From the NCBI GenBank assembly GCA_018857735.1, contig JABMCL010001972.1, positions 67,501 through 131,500 of the forward strand: DNA of 64,000 nucleotides, in the 5' to 3' direction. Of this stretch, positions 11,818 through 25,000 are shown in pieces. The notes under the pieces were generated by a model. It was not told the origin of the DNA, did no database searches, and saw only the letters and a list, made by a program, of their open reading frames with translations. Source of the DNA: Alviniconcha marisindica (Eukaryota; Mollusca; Gastropoda; Provannidae). The first letter of the stretch is position 1. The number at the start of each line of letters is the position of its first letter. Both the position numbers and the translations under genes were made by a program.

Positions 11818-12977
11818 TAAAAGTTTGGGCTGTGTGCTTTTGGTTTTGCATGTTTTGCATTTGAAGATTTCATTGAATGTGCTTTTTTCTTTTCTTTAAA
11901 GTTTGCTGACTGTTGTTCAACATTCATTTGTGGTTTTGACCTTCTAACGGGTTTATTGTAACAGTTTTGATTTATTTCATGTTTGGTTTGCTGAGCTTGA
12001 AGTGTATTTTGTGTTTTACTGGTGTTGCTTTTTTCAGGCTTTCCGAATGTGTCCAGGGAAATATCTGTCTACTTTTTATGCAGCCTTTGATCCTCGGTTG
12101 GCAGCTGCAGTTTGTTTCAGCTCATATCCATGTGACCTTTTACACTTCTTTCCCACGAACTCCATCCTGTCTGATTCAGTCAATATCCGAGTGACCTTTT
12201 GTACATGCTTCCCGTGAATTCTGTCCTGTCTGTTTCAGTCATATCTGTGACTCTTTCGTACTTGTTTTCTGTGAATTCCGTCCTGTCTGTTTCAATCATA
12301 TCTGTGACTCTTTCGTACTTGTTTCCCGTGAATTTCATCCAGTCTGATTCAGTTCATATCCGTGTGACCTTTAGTACTTGTTTCCCGTGAATGCTGTCTT
12401 GTCTGTTTCAGTCATATCTGTGACTCTTCCGTACTTGTTTCCCATGAATTCTGTCTTGTCTGTTTCAGTACTATCTGTGACTCTTTCGTACTTGTTTCCC
12501 ATGAATTCTGTCTTGTCTGTTTCAGTACTGTCTGTGACTCTTTTGTACTTGTTTCCCATGAATTTTGTCCTGTTTGTTTCAGTCGTCTGTGACTCTTTCC
12601 TACTTCTTTCCCATGAATTTCCTTTTGATTGTTTCAGTCGTATCCATGTCATTTTTTTTTTTTTTTTTTTTTACTCCATTCCCATGAATTTTCAGTTTGA
12701 TTGTTTCAGTCATATCCATGTGACTTTTTTTGGCTTCTTTCCCATGAATTCTGTCTGGTTTCCTTTGGAGAAATACATGTGGTTGACTGAGTTTCGTCTG
12801 GTTTGTGAAGTTTTGTCAGTTTGCTGGTGGTTTCCTTGTGTGAATTACATCCAGTGTGTTTGTTATAAAGAGGGTCTGATTCAGTTCCTGCATTATTTTG
12901 GTCTGGTGTCTTAAATTCTTGCATCAGCGTATTTGGAATCTGTAAGTTTGCTAAATTGAGCAGGTCATCAGCTGTAG

Positions 12978-13018
<41 letters not shown>

Positions 13019-16000
13019 TGTGTATGTGTGTGTGAGTGTGTGTGGACACTAGTTCTTGTCTGATTTATAATAAAAAAATGGTTGTATTTTCTTCTTTTGT
13101 AGTTTATTTTTATGTCTGTTCTCTATCTTTGATTCTCACTGTCTGTCTCTGTCTTGCTTTCTCTCTGAGTGTGATAGAGAAAATGTGTGTGTGTGTTTGA
13201 GAGAGAGAAAGAGAGAGATTGTGTGTGTGTGTATTTGAGAGAGAGAAAGAGAGAGTGTGTGTGTGTGTTTGAGAGAGAGACAGAGAGTGTGTGTGTGTGT
13301 GCATGTGTGACTCTTTCTGAACTGTGTGTGTTTCCTTCTTGGTGACTGCACCAGCTCTTGCTAAAGTCCAAGTTTCCCTTGCCATGCAGAATGGTTAAAC
13401 TGGTTTACCGTGGAGTTGTCTGCAAAGAGGTACTGGCAGTGGCTGAGATCCTAAGGGGGAAGATAGCTAGACAGTATCCAACCTGACACCATCACTACCA
13501 GACTGACTCCTGCATTAAGCGGGGCAGCGACGAGAGCCATTTTGATGTCTCATTAATTGTGAGGGACAGTGAGAGGTCAGGATCCGTGTGAAAGTCGAGG
13601 TGGCCGTCCTGGGCTCCCGTCCCTAATAAGCCTACGGTTTCTGTGGATGTAAAGCTACACTCGACCAACAACGTAAGACTCAGAGGTCAGGACCCCTGTG
13701 AAAGTCGAGGTGGCCGTCCTGGGCTCCCGTCCCTAATAAGCCTACGGTTTCTGTGGATGTAAAGCTACACTCAACCAACCAACGTAAAGACTCAGAGGTC
13801 AGGACCCCTGTGAAGTCCTGTGCACAACGTTTCTTGAGATGTGAAAAAGCCGAGGAGCCCGGAAGTCGAGGTGGCCGTCCTGGGCTCCCGTCCCTAATAA
13901 GCCTACGGTTTCTGTGGACGTAAAGCTACACTCGACCAACTGACGGACGAAGTCACAAGACTGTGTCCACAAACCACAGCCTTTTTGAAGACGGAAAAAA
14001 AGCCGAAGCAGAATCGGACCGAGGTCCTTCCGCTTACCAGCCTTACGCTCGGCTAAACCAGTTCACCAGTATGCAGAATGGGTTGCGTCTCCTCCCAGCT
14101 CTCGTCACTCAGTTGTCAGCGCGGATGATGGATGCCGTGCATTTTCCTCCTCTCCGCCGTTTCCCTCACACCTCAAGATTAGCGGAGTCTTTAAAAAATA
14201 AAAAATAAAACGCCTCAAAATTAACAAGAGTCTTTAAAAAAAAACTAAATCGGCTCGAGATTAACAAGAGTCTTAAATTTAAAACTACTGACCTGTCTTT
14301 TTCTGTCGGCCGGTTGGTTGTCAGGTGTTAGTGTTTCGAGGCCGCTCTGTGGTTCTGTCATCATTTTCCGTGTCATAAGTTCATTATTCATTACCAGCGT
14401 GGCTGGTCAAAAAAGAGGAACTGATCATGTGCTCACTCTCCCCCCCCCTCCCCCCCCTCCCATTGTGCATGTGTAAAACTTGTTTAAAAAAAAAAAAAAA
14501 GTTTCTTCTTTGTCACATGTTAATTTTTGTAGAAGTGTAGCAGTAAAAAAAAATGTCTTGTTCCTTTTGTTTGGTTGGGTTTTAGTGGGGTTTTTGTGTG
14601 TGTGTGTGTGTGAATTTTTTGGTTCATTTTTGTTGTTTGTTTTCATTACTGTTGTTGATGGTGGAACTGACGTTTCTTTTTCACAGTGTTGTCGCCGGTG
14701 CCAGCGATGCCGCCGATTGCATGAGTCGTTGTTGCAGATTGTCATGTTGTTGCTGTTGTTTTTGCAGCCGCCTCCCATCGTCTGTCCTCCTCCTCCTCCG
14801 CTGTTGAGCAATGGTTGTTTCTTCCCTTCTACCACCACCTCTAGTTGAGGGTCTGTTCTTAGGTTCTTTGGGTTTTTTGTCCTCCGCCACCCACTCATCC
14901 ATGTATACACCCTCTCTGCTGCCTACCTGCCTACAAGGTGTACTTACCAGTACGGTACGGAGAAAAAAAAAGAGAAAGGCTCTGGTTCTTCTGAGTGTAT
15001 CCAAGATGTATGCGCAGCTTGCGTTCATTTGTTTGAAATGTATTCACAGACCTGGGGTTAACATAGCTGTCATTGGCATGCATTGGTGGGAGTTCTCCCA
15101 TTCTGGAAATTGGTGTGTTCTTTGAGCATGTTGTCTAAGTTACTGGTTAGTGGTGTTAAAAACAAAACAAAAACTGCATTGAAGTTGAGATGGAAATCCC
15201 CTTGCATGTTCAAAAATCTCTGTCCTTGAGTTAAAGGGGACCCCGTGCAAATGGCAGTTATCCACTTCCTGAAATCTGTTTGAGCATGTTGTTTCTGGTT
15301 AGTGATGTAAAAAAAAAAAAAAAAAATGTTACTGGTTAGTGATGTAAAAAACAACAAATGTTACTGGTTAGTGATGTAAAAAACACAAATGGCACTGAAG
15401 TCGAAAAGGAAATCCCCATACATGTTCAAAAATCTCTGTCTTTGAGTTAAAGGGGACCCCGTGCAAATGGCAGTTATCCACTTCCTGAAATCTGACTTTG
15501 AGCATGTTGTTTAAGTTCCTGGTTAGCGATGTAAGAAAACAAATGGTGCTGAAGTTGAAAAGGAAAATCCATTACATGTTTAAAAATCTCTGTTGCTGAG
15601 TTAAAGGGGACCCTGAGCAAATGGCAGTTATTCATTTGCTGAAATCTGACACTGAGTCAGATTTAAGTCACTGGTCATAATAATAGTAATAATAATAAAT
15701 GCATGTCTGATGCGCTAAAAATCCTTCTATGACTATGCATGGTGTGAGTCTTAAAGCCCTAGACATGAAACATTAGAACAGTACACAACCTAATTTAATA
15801 ACACATTCCATATCTCACTCTGTACCTCCCCATCCACATATGCACACACCCACACAATCTCGCAAACCCCTCGCGTCCTCTCTCTCCCAGTCTGTTAGTG
15901 ATGTAAAAAAACAAGTGGTGCTGAAGTTGAAATGGAAAAAATCCCTTACATGTTAAAAAAATGTCTGTTGTTGAGTTAAAGGGGATCCTGAGTAAATGTG

Positions 16001-16541
16001 CCGGTTGGTCTGAAAGCATAGACTATGTGCATTTCACTTGCACGTTTTGTGTGGTGGTTACATCATTGTAACATGATGTTGTTACATCGTCTATGATGAC
16101 AAAACACAAAATTTGTGCACGTTGTGTTTTGTCATAATAAAGCCCTTCCTATTAACCTTTATGTGTTTGAATCTTACGTCATTGTTCATTCGATGGAAGT
16201 ATTTTTCCCCCTTCAGATTTCAACTCTTTAGGGCGTAGCCGTCTTAGTTTGCTCTTTATAAGTGATAAGCGGAAGTGTGTCGGCTCATGATGTAATGTAC
16301 CCTTCCACCGTAACACGCCAGCCCTTTTGGTGTTGTCACAGAAACAGACATCCGGGCACTCAAAGTGACGTGGAAGTTGTGGTTTCAAACACCATCGGAA
16401 TTCTAAAAACTGTTCTAAGAACTAGGAGTAGAAGATTTTTGCTGTTGTTGACAAACAGACCACCCTCTTTTAAGACTTCTGTATACAAATAGTTCCCATT
16501 ATTAATATTCTTGTAAAGTTGCCAATCGTGTGGTGAATTTA

Positions 16542-16572
<31 letters not shown>

Positions 16573-19500
16573 TTACCCGAGACGTATGCCCTCGATGTTC
16601 GCGTGCGTGATCCGAAACTTGCGGCAGAGTTTGGAGAAAAGATGCTGGAAAGCGAGGCTTAAGCGCGCCGTCAGACTTTGTCCATGAACTGGCACTGTCA
16701 CAGACCACCGGGACCCTGTGTGTTCACAGCCGGAAGAAGCGAGCCTTTCTTTTTTTGTTTGTTTGGTGGGCTGGAGATTAGCTTCCCATGTAGTCACATC
16801 ACTTCCCCCCTCCCCCCCTCCCCCCCGCCCCCTCCCCCTCACCCCTCCACCACCACCACCACCACACCACCATGTAGCTGGCTAGGTGTACTACCACGTT
16901 ACAGTGCATAACTGTAGAAGTTTGATTTATTCCTGCAAGGGAGCTTTGCTAGCGGCATTTCCTTGTCTCCGTCTGTCTTTCCCTTTTCCCCGTTCCATTT
17001 CTGTCCTTCGCCTTGCCCTCCATTTCTCTCGCCATTGCCTTCCTTTTCATTGCCCTCCGTTTCTGTCGCCATGCCCCCCTTTCGCCCTTTTTTTCCCCCC
17101 CTTTCCCCTTTTTCCCATTGCCCTCCGTTTCTGCCCCCCCGCCATGCCTTCCTTTCCATTGCCCTCCAGTTCTGTCCCCCCCCATTCCCCTTTTCCCCTT
17201 TCCAATTTTTGCCCTCCAGTTCTGTCGCCATGCCTTCCTTTCCATTGCCCTCCAGTTCTGTCGCCATGCCTTCCTTTCCATTGCCCTCCAGTTCTGTCGC
17301 CCCCCTTTTTTCCCCTTTCCCCTTTCCCCATTGCCCTCCAGTTCTGTCGCCATGCCTTCCTAGATCCTTTCCATTGCCCTCCATTTCTCTCCTTCGCCTT
17401 GCCCTCCATTTCTCTCACCTATCCTTCCCTTTCCTTGCCTTCCCATTTCAGATGCCATTCGCTTTCGCCGCCCTCCCCATCCCCATCCTTTTCTAGTTCT
17501 GGATCCCCTGATCCCCATCACGTCCGTCCATTTCTGTACCCTTCCGGGTTTTGTTGTTGTTGTTGTTGTCTTTTCCCTTCCGTTTCTTTTCTTTTCTTTT
17601 CCCTTCCCTTCCCATTCCGTTCTCTTTGCTTCCCTTTCCCTCTGTCCCCATTTCCCCTGCCCTTCCTGTCTCTTTGTTCCCTGTCCTTCCCTTTCCCTCA
17701 GCCCGCATTTCCCCTGCCCTTCCTATCTCCTTGTTCCCTGTCGTTTGACTTTTCCCTTTCCCTCCCAGGCCGCATTTCCCCTGCCCTTCCTATCTCCTTG
17801 TTCCCTGCCCTTCCCTTTCCCTCAGCCCGCATTTCCCCTGACCTTCCTATCTCCTTGTTCCCTGTCCTTCCCTTTCTCTCAGCCCGCATTTCCCCTGCCC
17901 TTCTTAGTCCCCTGGTTCCCATTTCGTTTCCTCTTCTTTTCCATTCCATTCTTCCGCCCCCCCCCCCCCCGCCCCCCTTCCTTCCTTTCTTCCTTTCCAT
18001 TTCAAGTCTCTCTTCCCTCCTTCCTCCTTTACACATCCAGTCCCTTCCAGTTCCCTCTATCTTCCTTCCTTTCCATTTCCAGTCCCTTCCAGTTCCCTCT
18101 ATCTTCCTTCCTTTCCATTTCCAGTCCCTTTGTCTTCCCTCCATCTTCCGTCCTTTCCAGCCCCTTCCTTTTACCTCCATCTTCCTTTTACTTCCATCTT
18201 CCTTCCTTTCCTCTCTAACCCCTTCCTCTTCCCTCCATCTTCCTTCGTTTTCTAGTACATTACCCTTTCCATTCCCCCTTCTCCCCCCCTCCAGTCCGTT
18301 ACCCTTTCCATTCCCCATTCTTTCCCCCTCCAATCCATTACCTTTTCCATTCCCCATTCTTTCCCCCTCCAGTCCATTCCCCTTTCCATTCCCCATACTT
18401 TCCCCCTCCAGTCCATTCCCCTTTCCATTCCCCATTCTTTCCCCCTCCAGTCCGTTACCCTTTCCATTCCCCATTCTTCCCCCCTCCAATCCATTACCCT
18501 TTCCATTCCCCATTCTTTCCCCGTCCAGTGCATTGCCCTTTCCATTCCCCACTCGTTTCCCCTTTCGACTCTCCACTCTTTCCCCATCTAGTAGTGCATT
18601 GGCCTTTCGACTCTACACTCTTTCCCCATCTGGTAGTGCATTCCCCATTCTTCCCCCCGTCTTGTGCATTACCTGTTGTATTCTCATCTTTTCCCTTAGT
18701 TTCCTTGCTACACTTGTTTTGAGTTTCATTTTTTATTTTTTTTTTACCAGTTATTCATTTGCTATACTATTAGGAGAAATGCAGATTAGCTTTTTATTTA
18801 TTCGGTGAACTTCTAGATGATAAACGTGTGTGTGTGTGTGTTTAGACTTTTTGTAGATCTTTTGTTTCTTACCTATTCTGACTCTGTTAACTGTCAGTGT
18901 AGACAAGAGATGGTTGAGCTCCTCTTGATTTTGAATTGACCGCTTGTGCTTTTAATTTCCTCCCATACTAGAGCCCTGTATTCATTTTTGTTGTTGTTGT
19001 TGAAAATTGACTCTTTGTGACGAAGCTTGAAAGCGCGTGGATGGGTTAGATTGTTCCTTTAGGGGTTTTTTTGTGTGTTTTTTTTTTAGCTCTGTTTACA
19101 TTAAATGTTGGCATACTTTTCTCTTTTTTTAATATTATTTTATTATTTTAATATTATTATTATTTAGTGTTTTGTTTTCGTTAAAAAAAAAATTTAAATC
19201 TTTTTCGTGTTTTTTTCTTTTTTCTTTTCTTTTTTCTTCCCCCGCTTGGTGTCCCCTTTAACTGTCCCCTTTAACTGTAAGCAGTCCTGCGGAAAGCCTC
19301 CGACCCCGAAGCCTACTAAGCAATCAGTGGCTTGTGCGACGGACCGGGCCAGGCCCCTTTGTCCACTCTCAGTGATATTTACTGGGAAGAAACTCGCCCA
19401 CGCCGAATGTCCGTCCGCGATTTAGAGTTAATGAAACAGAAAGTCCTTGGCTTTTGACGTTACGCCTCGTCCACCACACAGGGTCGTCCCGGGGAAAATA

Positions 19501-21680
19501 GGGGGTGGCCATTCGTTATAAAGTGTCGGCAAGAAACTGTGGCAATTGCATAGTTCAGGAGCTGTGTGAGTCGAGGTGGCCGTCCCCTTTGTCCACTCCT
19601 AACGGAGAACTCTGGGTTCCGTGGACTTAAAGCTGTATTGAACCATGCTTCGGCATTTGGTCTCAGCTGTCCACCAATATGTCAGCCACGGAGGAAAAGC
19701 CACACTTTATAAAGTGTCGGCAAGAAACTGTGGCAATTGCATAGTTCAGGAGCTGTGTGAGAGTCGAGGTGGCCGTCCTGGGCTGTCCGTCCTAACGAGC
19801 CTTCTGGTTTCCGTGGACGTAAAGCTGTATTGAACCATGCTTCGGCATCGGTCTCAGCTTGTCCCTAATATGTCAGCTGACATCTGAGGACATTAAGCAA
19901 CACTACCTACCTACCCTACCTACCTACTCCTACCTACCTACCTACCTGTGGCAACTAACTGTCTTATGGTCACGAGCGATGACGGTGGCGGTGGTGGTGG
20001 TGGTGGTGGTGGTAACCGTAAAGGTTTATATTTGTCAACCCCCGTGTGGAGATTGTCACGACGCTGTGTAGGAGGCAGGAGGTAAACTGTTTCAGTAGGA
20101 GAGCCTCTGAATTCTGTTGAGTCCCCCATCCCCAACCCCCCCCCCACCCCCACCTCCCCACCCTCTTCCACAGGAGATAGTAACTCTTTCAATAGGAGAG
20201 CTCTAAAATTCTGTTGATTCTGCCCCCCCCCCCCCCCCCCCCCCCCTTTGCCCCGTCTTCCACAGGAGATGGTAACTCTTTCAGAAGAAGAGCCTCTGAA
20301 TTCTGATGATTCTCCCTCTCCTCGCCCCCCCCCCCCCCCCCCACCCACCCCACCCGCCCCACCCCAGGAGATTGTAACTAACTCTTTCAGTAGGAGAGCT
20401 GAATCTGTGATACTCCTCTCTCCCTCTCCTTCCTCCCCGCCCCCCCCCCCCCCCCCCCACTCACCCCCACCCCACCATGCTACCTCTTGTTCGTGTTGCA
20501 ATACTGACAGTGGTCACGTACCGCACCCCCCCCCCCCCCCCCACCCTCACCAAAACCCTTCCAACCCACCCCACCCACCCACCATCCATATATATTATAT
20601 TATATATATATATATATGCACGTGCGTACCCCCCGTTCCTGTTGACACGGTGTGGTTTTTTGCAAGTCCGACCTTGTGCCCCAGTTGTTGGGTTGTGTAC
20701 GTGCCTGTGCAGTGGTCCGTGTACCTTTGGGGACCTCATGCAGGTGGCTGATGCTCTGGCTAATTACCCTAGCGATACTGCGACTAATTGTGGCGGTCAC
20801 GCTCCGATTATGGTAGTCTGTAAGCACGAGGGGATGTGGTCGATTTGCTGCTGTAGCGGTCAATCAAATTGTAATTTAAAAGGGTGTGATTGGTGGAAAG
20901 TCTGGTACATGTGTGCAGGTGTATCTTTGCACGGAGAAGCTGTGTGTAACATTACCAACGCATGTCTGTATGTTGTTGTTGTTTTATTTTATATTTTTTA
21001 TAATTGTACTTGTTATTATGTTACGTATATTTCGTTACTTGGATGACTACTGACAGAGAATTCATTAACTGTGCTTAAGTAGTTGTTGTTGCTTTTCGCA
21101 AGGATCTGGTTTGCACAATATTGGCAGGTACCTAATCTGTTTTTTGGTTAGTTGTTATTGTTAGTGCTGACTGTTTAGGACTGACGTCATGCCATGAAGT
21201 CATCGTTGTTGATACGTCTTTCCCATTTTATGTTGATGATCAGTTTTGTTTTGTTTTCCTTTGAGTTAAGGCACATTTCAGCTTTTTTTTTTCTTTTTCT
21301 TTCTTCCCACGAGCTAGTGTTCTTTATGCTTTTAAAACGCTTGTTTTTATGTGCTTCTTGCTTCGTTGAATTCAAGGGTGTTGTGTTACTGCAGTAGCGG
21401 TTTGTTTATAACCAAAACAGCTACTTTATGTTTCTGTTGTTGTGCTTCTGTTAAGTTGATTGCGCTTTTCAATTTGATATTCATTTTTATTTTTTTTTTT
21501 TTTAAATTAATTATTACTCGTAGCTTCTGTCTCGGTCATTTTGGTATGTGGAGTGTACTTTGGATAGACATCAATCGGGGTCTGGTTTCGGAAGCACTGT
21601 GGCCCGATGTTATAGAATGACGGGATGCTTTATTTGTGTTAAAATTGGGATGTACGAGAGTGTGTAAATATGTCTCTTTA

Positions 21681-21715
<35 letters not shown>

Positions 21716-22021
21716 ACACACACACACCACGCCCCATCCCCACCCAAAACTTTGCAACCCCACCGTCCGTCCATGAATCTGTACTGGTTTCAGCGATGTT
21801 GCTGTCAAGCCACTCATGCAAAGAAACAGTCCTAAATGCATACAAATTTCCATTATTATTATGATCTTACTTTTCTGTCTGTGACAACCCCCCCACCCCC
21901 CCCCACCCCACCCCCCCTCAGGGCGCGTGCACTGCCCACTGCGCAGATGCCATCTCAGGACGATAGTGGGTGTGTGTTGTGTGTGTGTTGGTGTGTGTGT
22001 GTGTGTGTGTGTGGTGTCCTC

Positions 22022-22061
<40 letters not shown>

Positions 22062-25000
22062 CCTCTGGGGTGGTGTGTGTGTCCTCTGTGTGTGTGTGTG
22101 TGTGTGTGTGTGTTCGTGTGTGTGTGTATGTGTGTGTGTGTGTGTTTTCCTCTATGATGTGTGTGCGTGTGTTGTGCGTGCGTGCGTATGTTTCTGCGTG
22201 TGCGTGTGCTGCGTGCGCGTGCGCGTGCGTGTGTGTGTGCCTGTCTTACCTCGCCGCTGCTACGAGTGTTTTTCGTTTTTTGTTTTTTGTTTGTTGTGTT
22301 TTTGTTTCCTCTGGAGTGATGTGTGGTGTGGTTTTGGGGTTGTGTGTGTGTGTGTGTGTGTGTGTGTTCCCTGGGGTGTGTGGTGTGTGGGGGTGTTGGG
22401 GGTGTGTTTTTGTGTGTGTGTGTTTCTTTGGGATTTTTTTGTGGGTGTGTGTGTGTGTTTCATCTTTATTTTTTGTGTTCCTCTGTGTTTTTCTTTCCTT
22501 TTTCTCTGGGCAGGGGTGCGCGTGCGCGTGCGCGTGCGTGAGCCTGTCTTACCTCGCCGCTAGCTACGACCGACTCGTTTTCGTTTTTTCGTTTTTCGTT
22601 TGTTTGTTTTTTGTTTAACCCCGCGACAGAGACTGTGACGGTGCCGTGCTAACTGTTGCCTCCCTGCTTCCCTTTCAGAGCGGGGGTCTGCCGGTGTCCC
22701 CCGCCCCCTCGCCCCCTCAGCCCTCCTCCCCCTGCTTCGGGCGGGGCGGCGGGGCGGCCGAGGGCGGCTTGGCGCTGGCCAGCGAGTCGGCGCTCCTCCA
22801 GCAGAGGCTCCAGCGCCTGCAGCTCATCCACCCGCACCCCCTGCCCCTCGCCCACCCCCTCCCGCTCCCCCTCCCCCTCCACCCCCACCCCCACCCCCAG
22901 GCCCCGGCCCTGACGCCCTCGCCGCCCCTCATGCCCCTGCCGGCCCACTCGCCCGTCTCTCAGCGCGCGGACTCCCCTCCGGGGCTGACCCACCTCCTGC
23001 ACTCGCGGCCCGCGTCGCTGCAGCGCTCGTCGCCGCCGCCCAACTTCCAGAACCTCACGGCCATCCGGGAGGATTCCGGCGACGTGGCCGACCCCCACGA
23101 GACCGACGCGGAGATGGCGGACGAGGAGCGGCCCATGGAGCAAGAGGAGGAGGAGGTGCAGCAGCAGCAGCAGCGGCAGGAGCCAGGGAGGGGTTCTTCA
23201 GCGTCAGCCGGAGGCGTCGCCGTTGTTTTCGTCGTCGTTGTCGTCGTCGTCGTCGTCGTCGGTGGCGGCGGCGGCGCGCAGGGCGTCGTCGGGGACGCCC
23301 CCGTTTCCGGACGCTCTCGGCCGCCCTCGCGGCTGCTTCGCCGGCAACCCGCAGATCAGCATCACGGACACGCAGGGTCACGTGACGGACGTGGACCCGT
23401 GCGGGCACGAGGACTCGCGAGACTCGGCCGCCCCCTCCCCGTCCCCCTCCCCTTCCTCCAGCCCCGGCCCCCCCGCCGCCCCCCGCCACACGGACTCGCC
23501 CCTGGGCCGGCCCAGGGGCTGCCGCTGCTGGTGGTGGTGGGGGGGGTGGCGGCGGCGGCGGCGGTGTGCCTTGCTCGGTGGCGGGCGTGGCGCTGGCGGG
23601 CGGCATCAGCTCCTACCCCTTCTCCTTCCTGCAGGGCTTCGGGCTGATCAGCACCAACCTGGCCAGCATCCCTCCGTCCAACGGCGACGCCCACGGCCAC
23701 GTGGACCTCAGCTCGCTTTACTCCTGGGGCGGCCAAGGCGTCGGGGTCGGGAGCCACCACAGCGGTCGGCAGTCCCACCACTCCCACTCCCACTCCCACC
23801 CCCACCCCCCCCCACCACCACCACCACCACCACGCCCACACCCCCAGCAAGCCCCACGTCCACAGCTCCCCCACCCACCACCCCCACCCCCACCCCCAGG
23901 CCTTCCCCCAGCCCCCCCAGCGGGCCCACTCTCGCTCTCGCCGCCACCACAACACCTTCCACGACTCCAGGGACATGAACGTCTATAACGCCTGGCTGGC
24001 CAACGCCGCGCCCCTCTCGGACTTCTCCCTCTTCGGCGGGGGCGGGGGCGGGGCCGGGGCGGGGCCGGGGGGGGGGGGGTCGTTGGCCGCGGGGCGGGCG
24101 GAGGGGCGCCACCCCGGGCGCTTCGCCTCGGCGTCCTCGCCGTCCTCCCCCACCTACCGGACGTCGCCGCTGTCCGGGTCGTCGTCCGGCTCGGCGTCCT
24201 TCTCCGGCTTCTTCTCGCAGCCCAGCTCGCCGCTGCACCACCAGCCTCAGGGGGCCCACGGGGACGGAGGGGGGCGGCGGGAGTCGCTGTCGTCGCCGCC
24301 GTCGCCGCTGAACGCCAGCTTTCCGGGCCCGGCCGCCTCGTCGGCGCCGTCGCTGGAGAGACACCTCTCGGCCGCCTCCAGCACCGCCGCCGTCTCGTCC
24401 TCGTCCTTCTTCTCGTCCTCGTCGTCGTCGTCGTCGTCGTCGTCTTCCCCGGCCCATGCCCGCGCCCACGGCCACCCCACCAGCCATTCCGACTCGAACC
24501 TGTTGTTGTTCCAAGGCCCGCTCGGCTGCGGCGGCGTTGGCGGAAGAGGAGGAGGAGGAGGAGGAGGAGGGGGAGGTGACCTCTTCCGCCCCACCACCAC
24601 CACCACCACCGCCACCCCCGCCCCAACCCCCATCCCTATCCCAACCGCCCCCTCCCCCTTCTCCTCGCCCAGCTCTCCCTCCCCGTCCTACTCCCCGCGG
24701 CCCTACTCGCCCTCCTCGCCCTCCCCCTCCCCCACCCCCACCCCCACGCCCCCCTCCTCCTCCTCCCCTTCCTCCTCCTCCGCGCGCCACTCCCCGTTCG
24801 GCTGCCTCCCGGCGACGGAGCCAGGGTCGGAGCCGCCGAGCGGCTCGCTGTCGGCCGCGGACGGCAGCATGCCGAGGCTGCTGGAGCTGGCCCCGGCCGG
24901 CCCCCGGACGGTGGAGGAGGTCCTGGTGGCCATCAAGGACGCCCTGGACTCCGTGTGCCCCACCGTGGCCTACGAGCGGCTGGAGAAGCGCTTCCGGCTG

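Noticed and set aside
16886..18808. 640-codon plus-strand frame and minus-strand frames of up to 292 codons
   Set aside because: Pure product of the polypyrimidine tract: only Pro, Ser, Phe, Leu (or Glu, Lys, Gly, Arg) residues, no domain.
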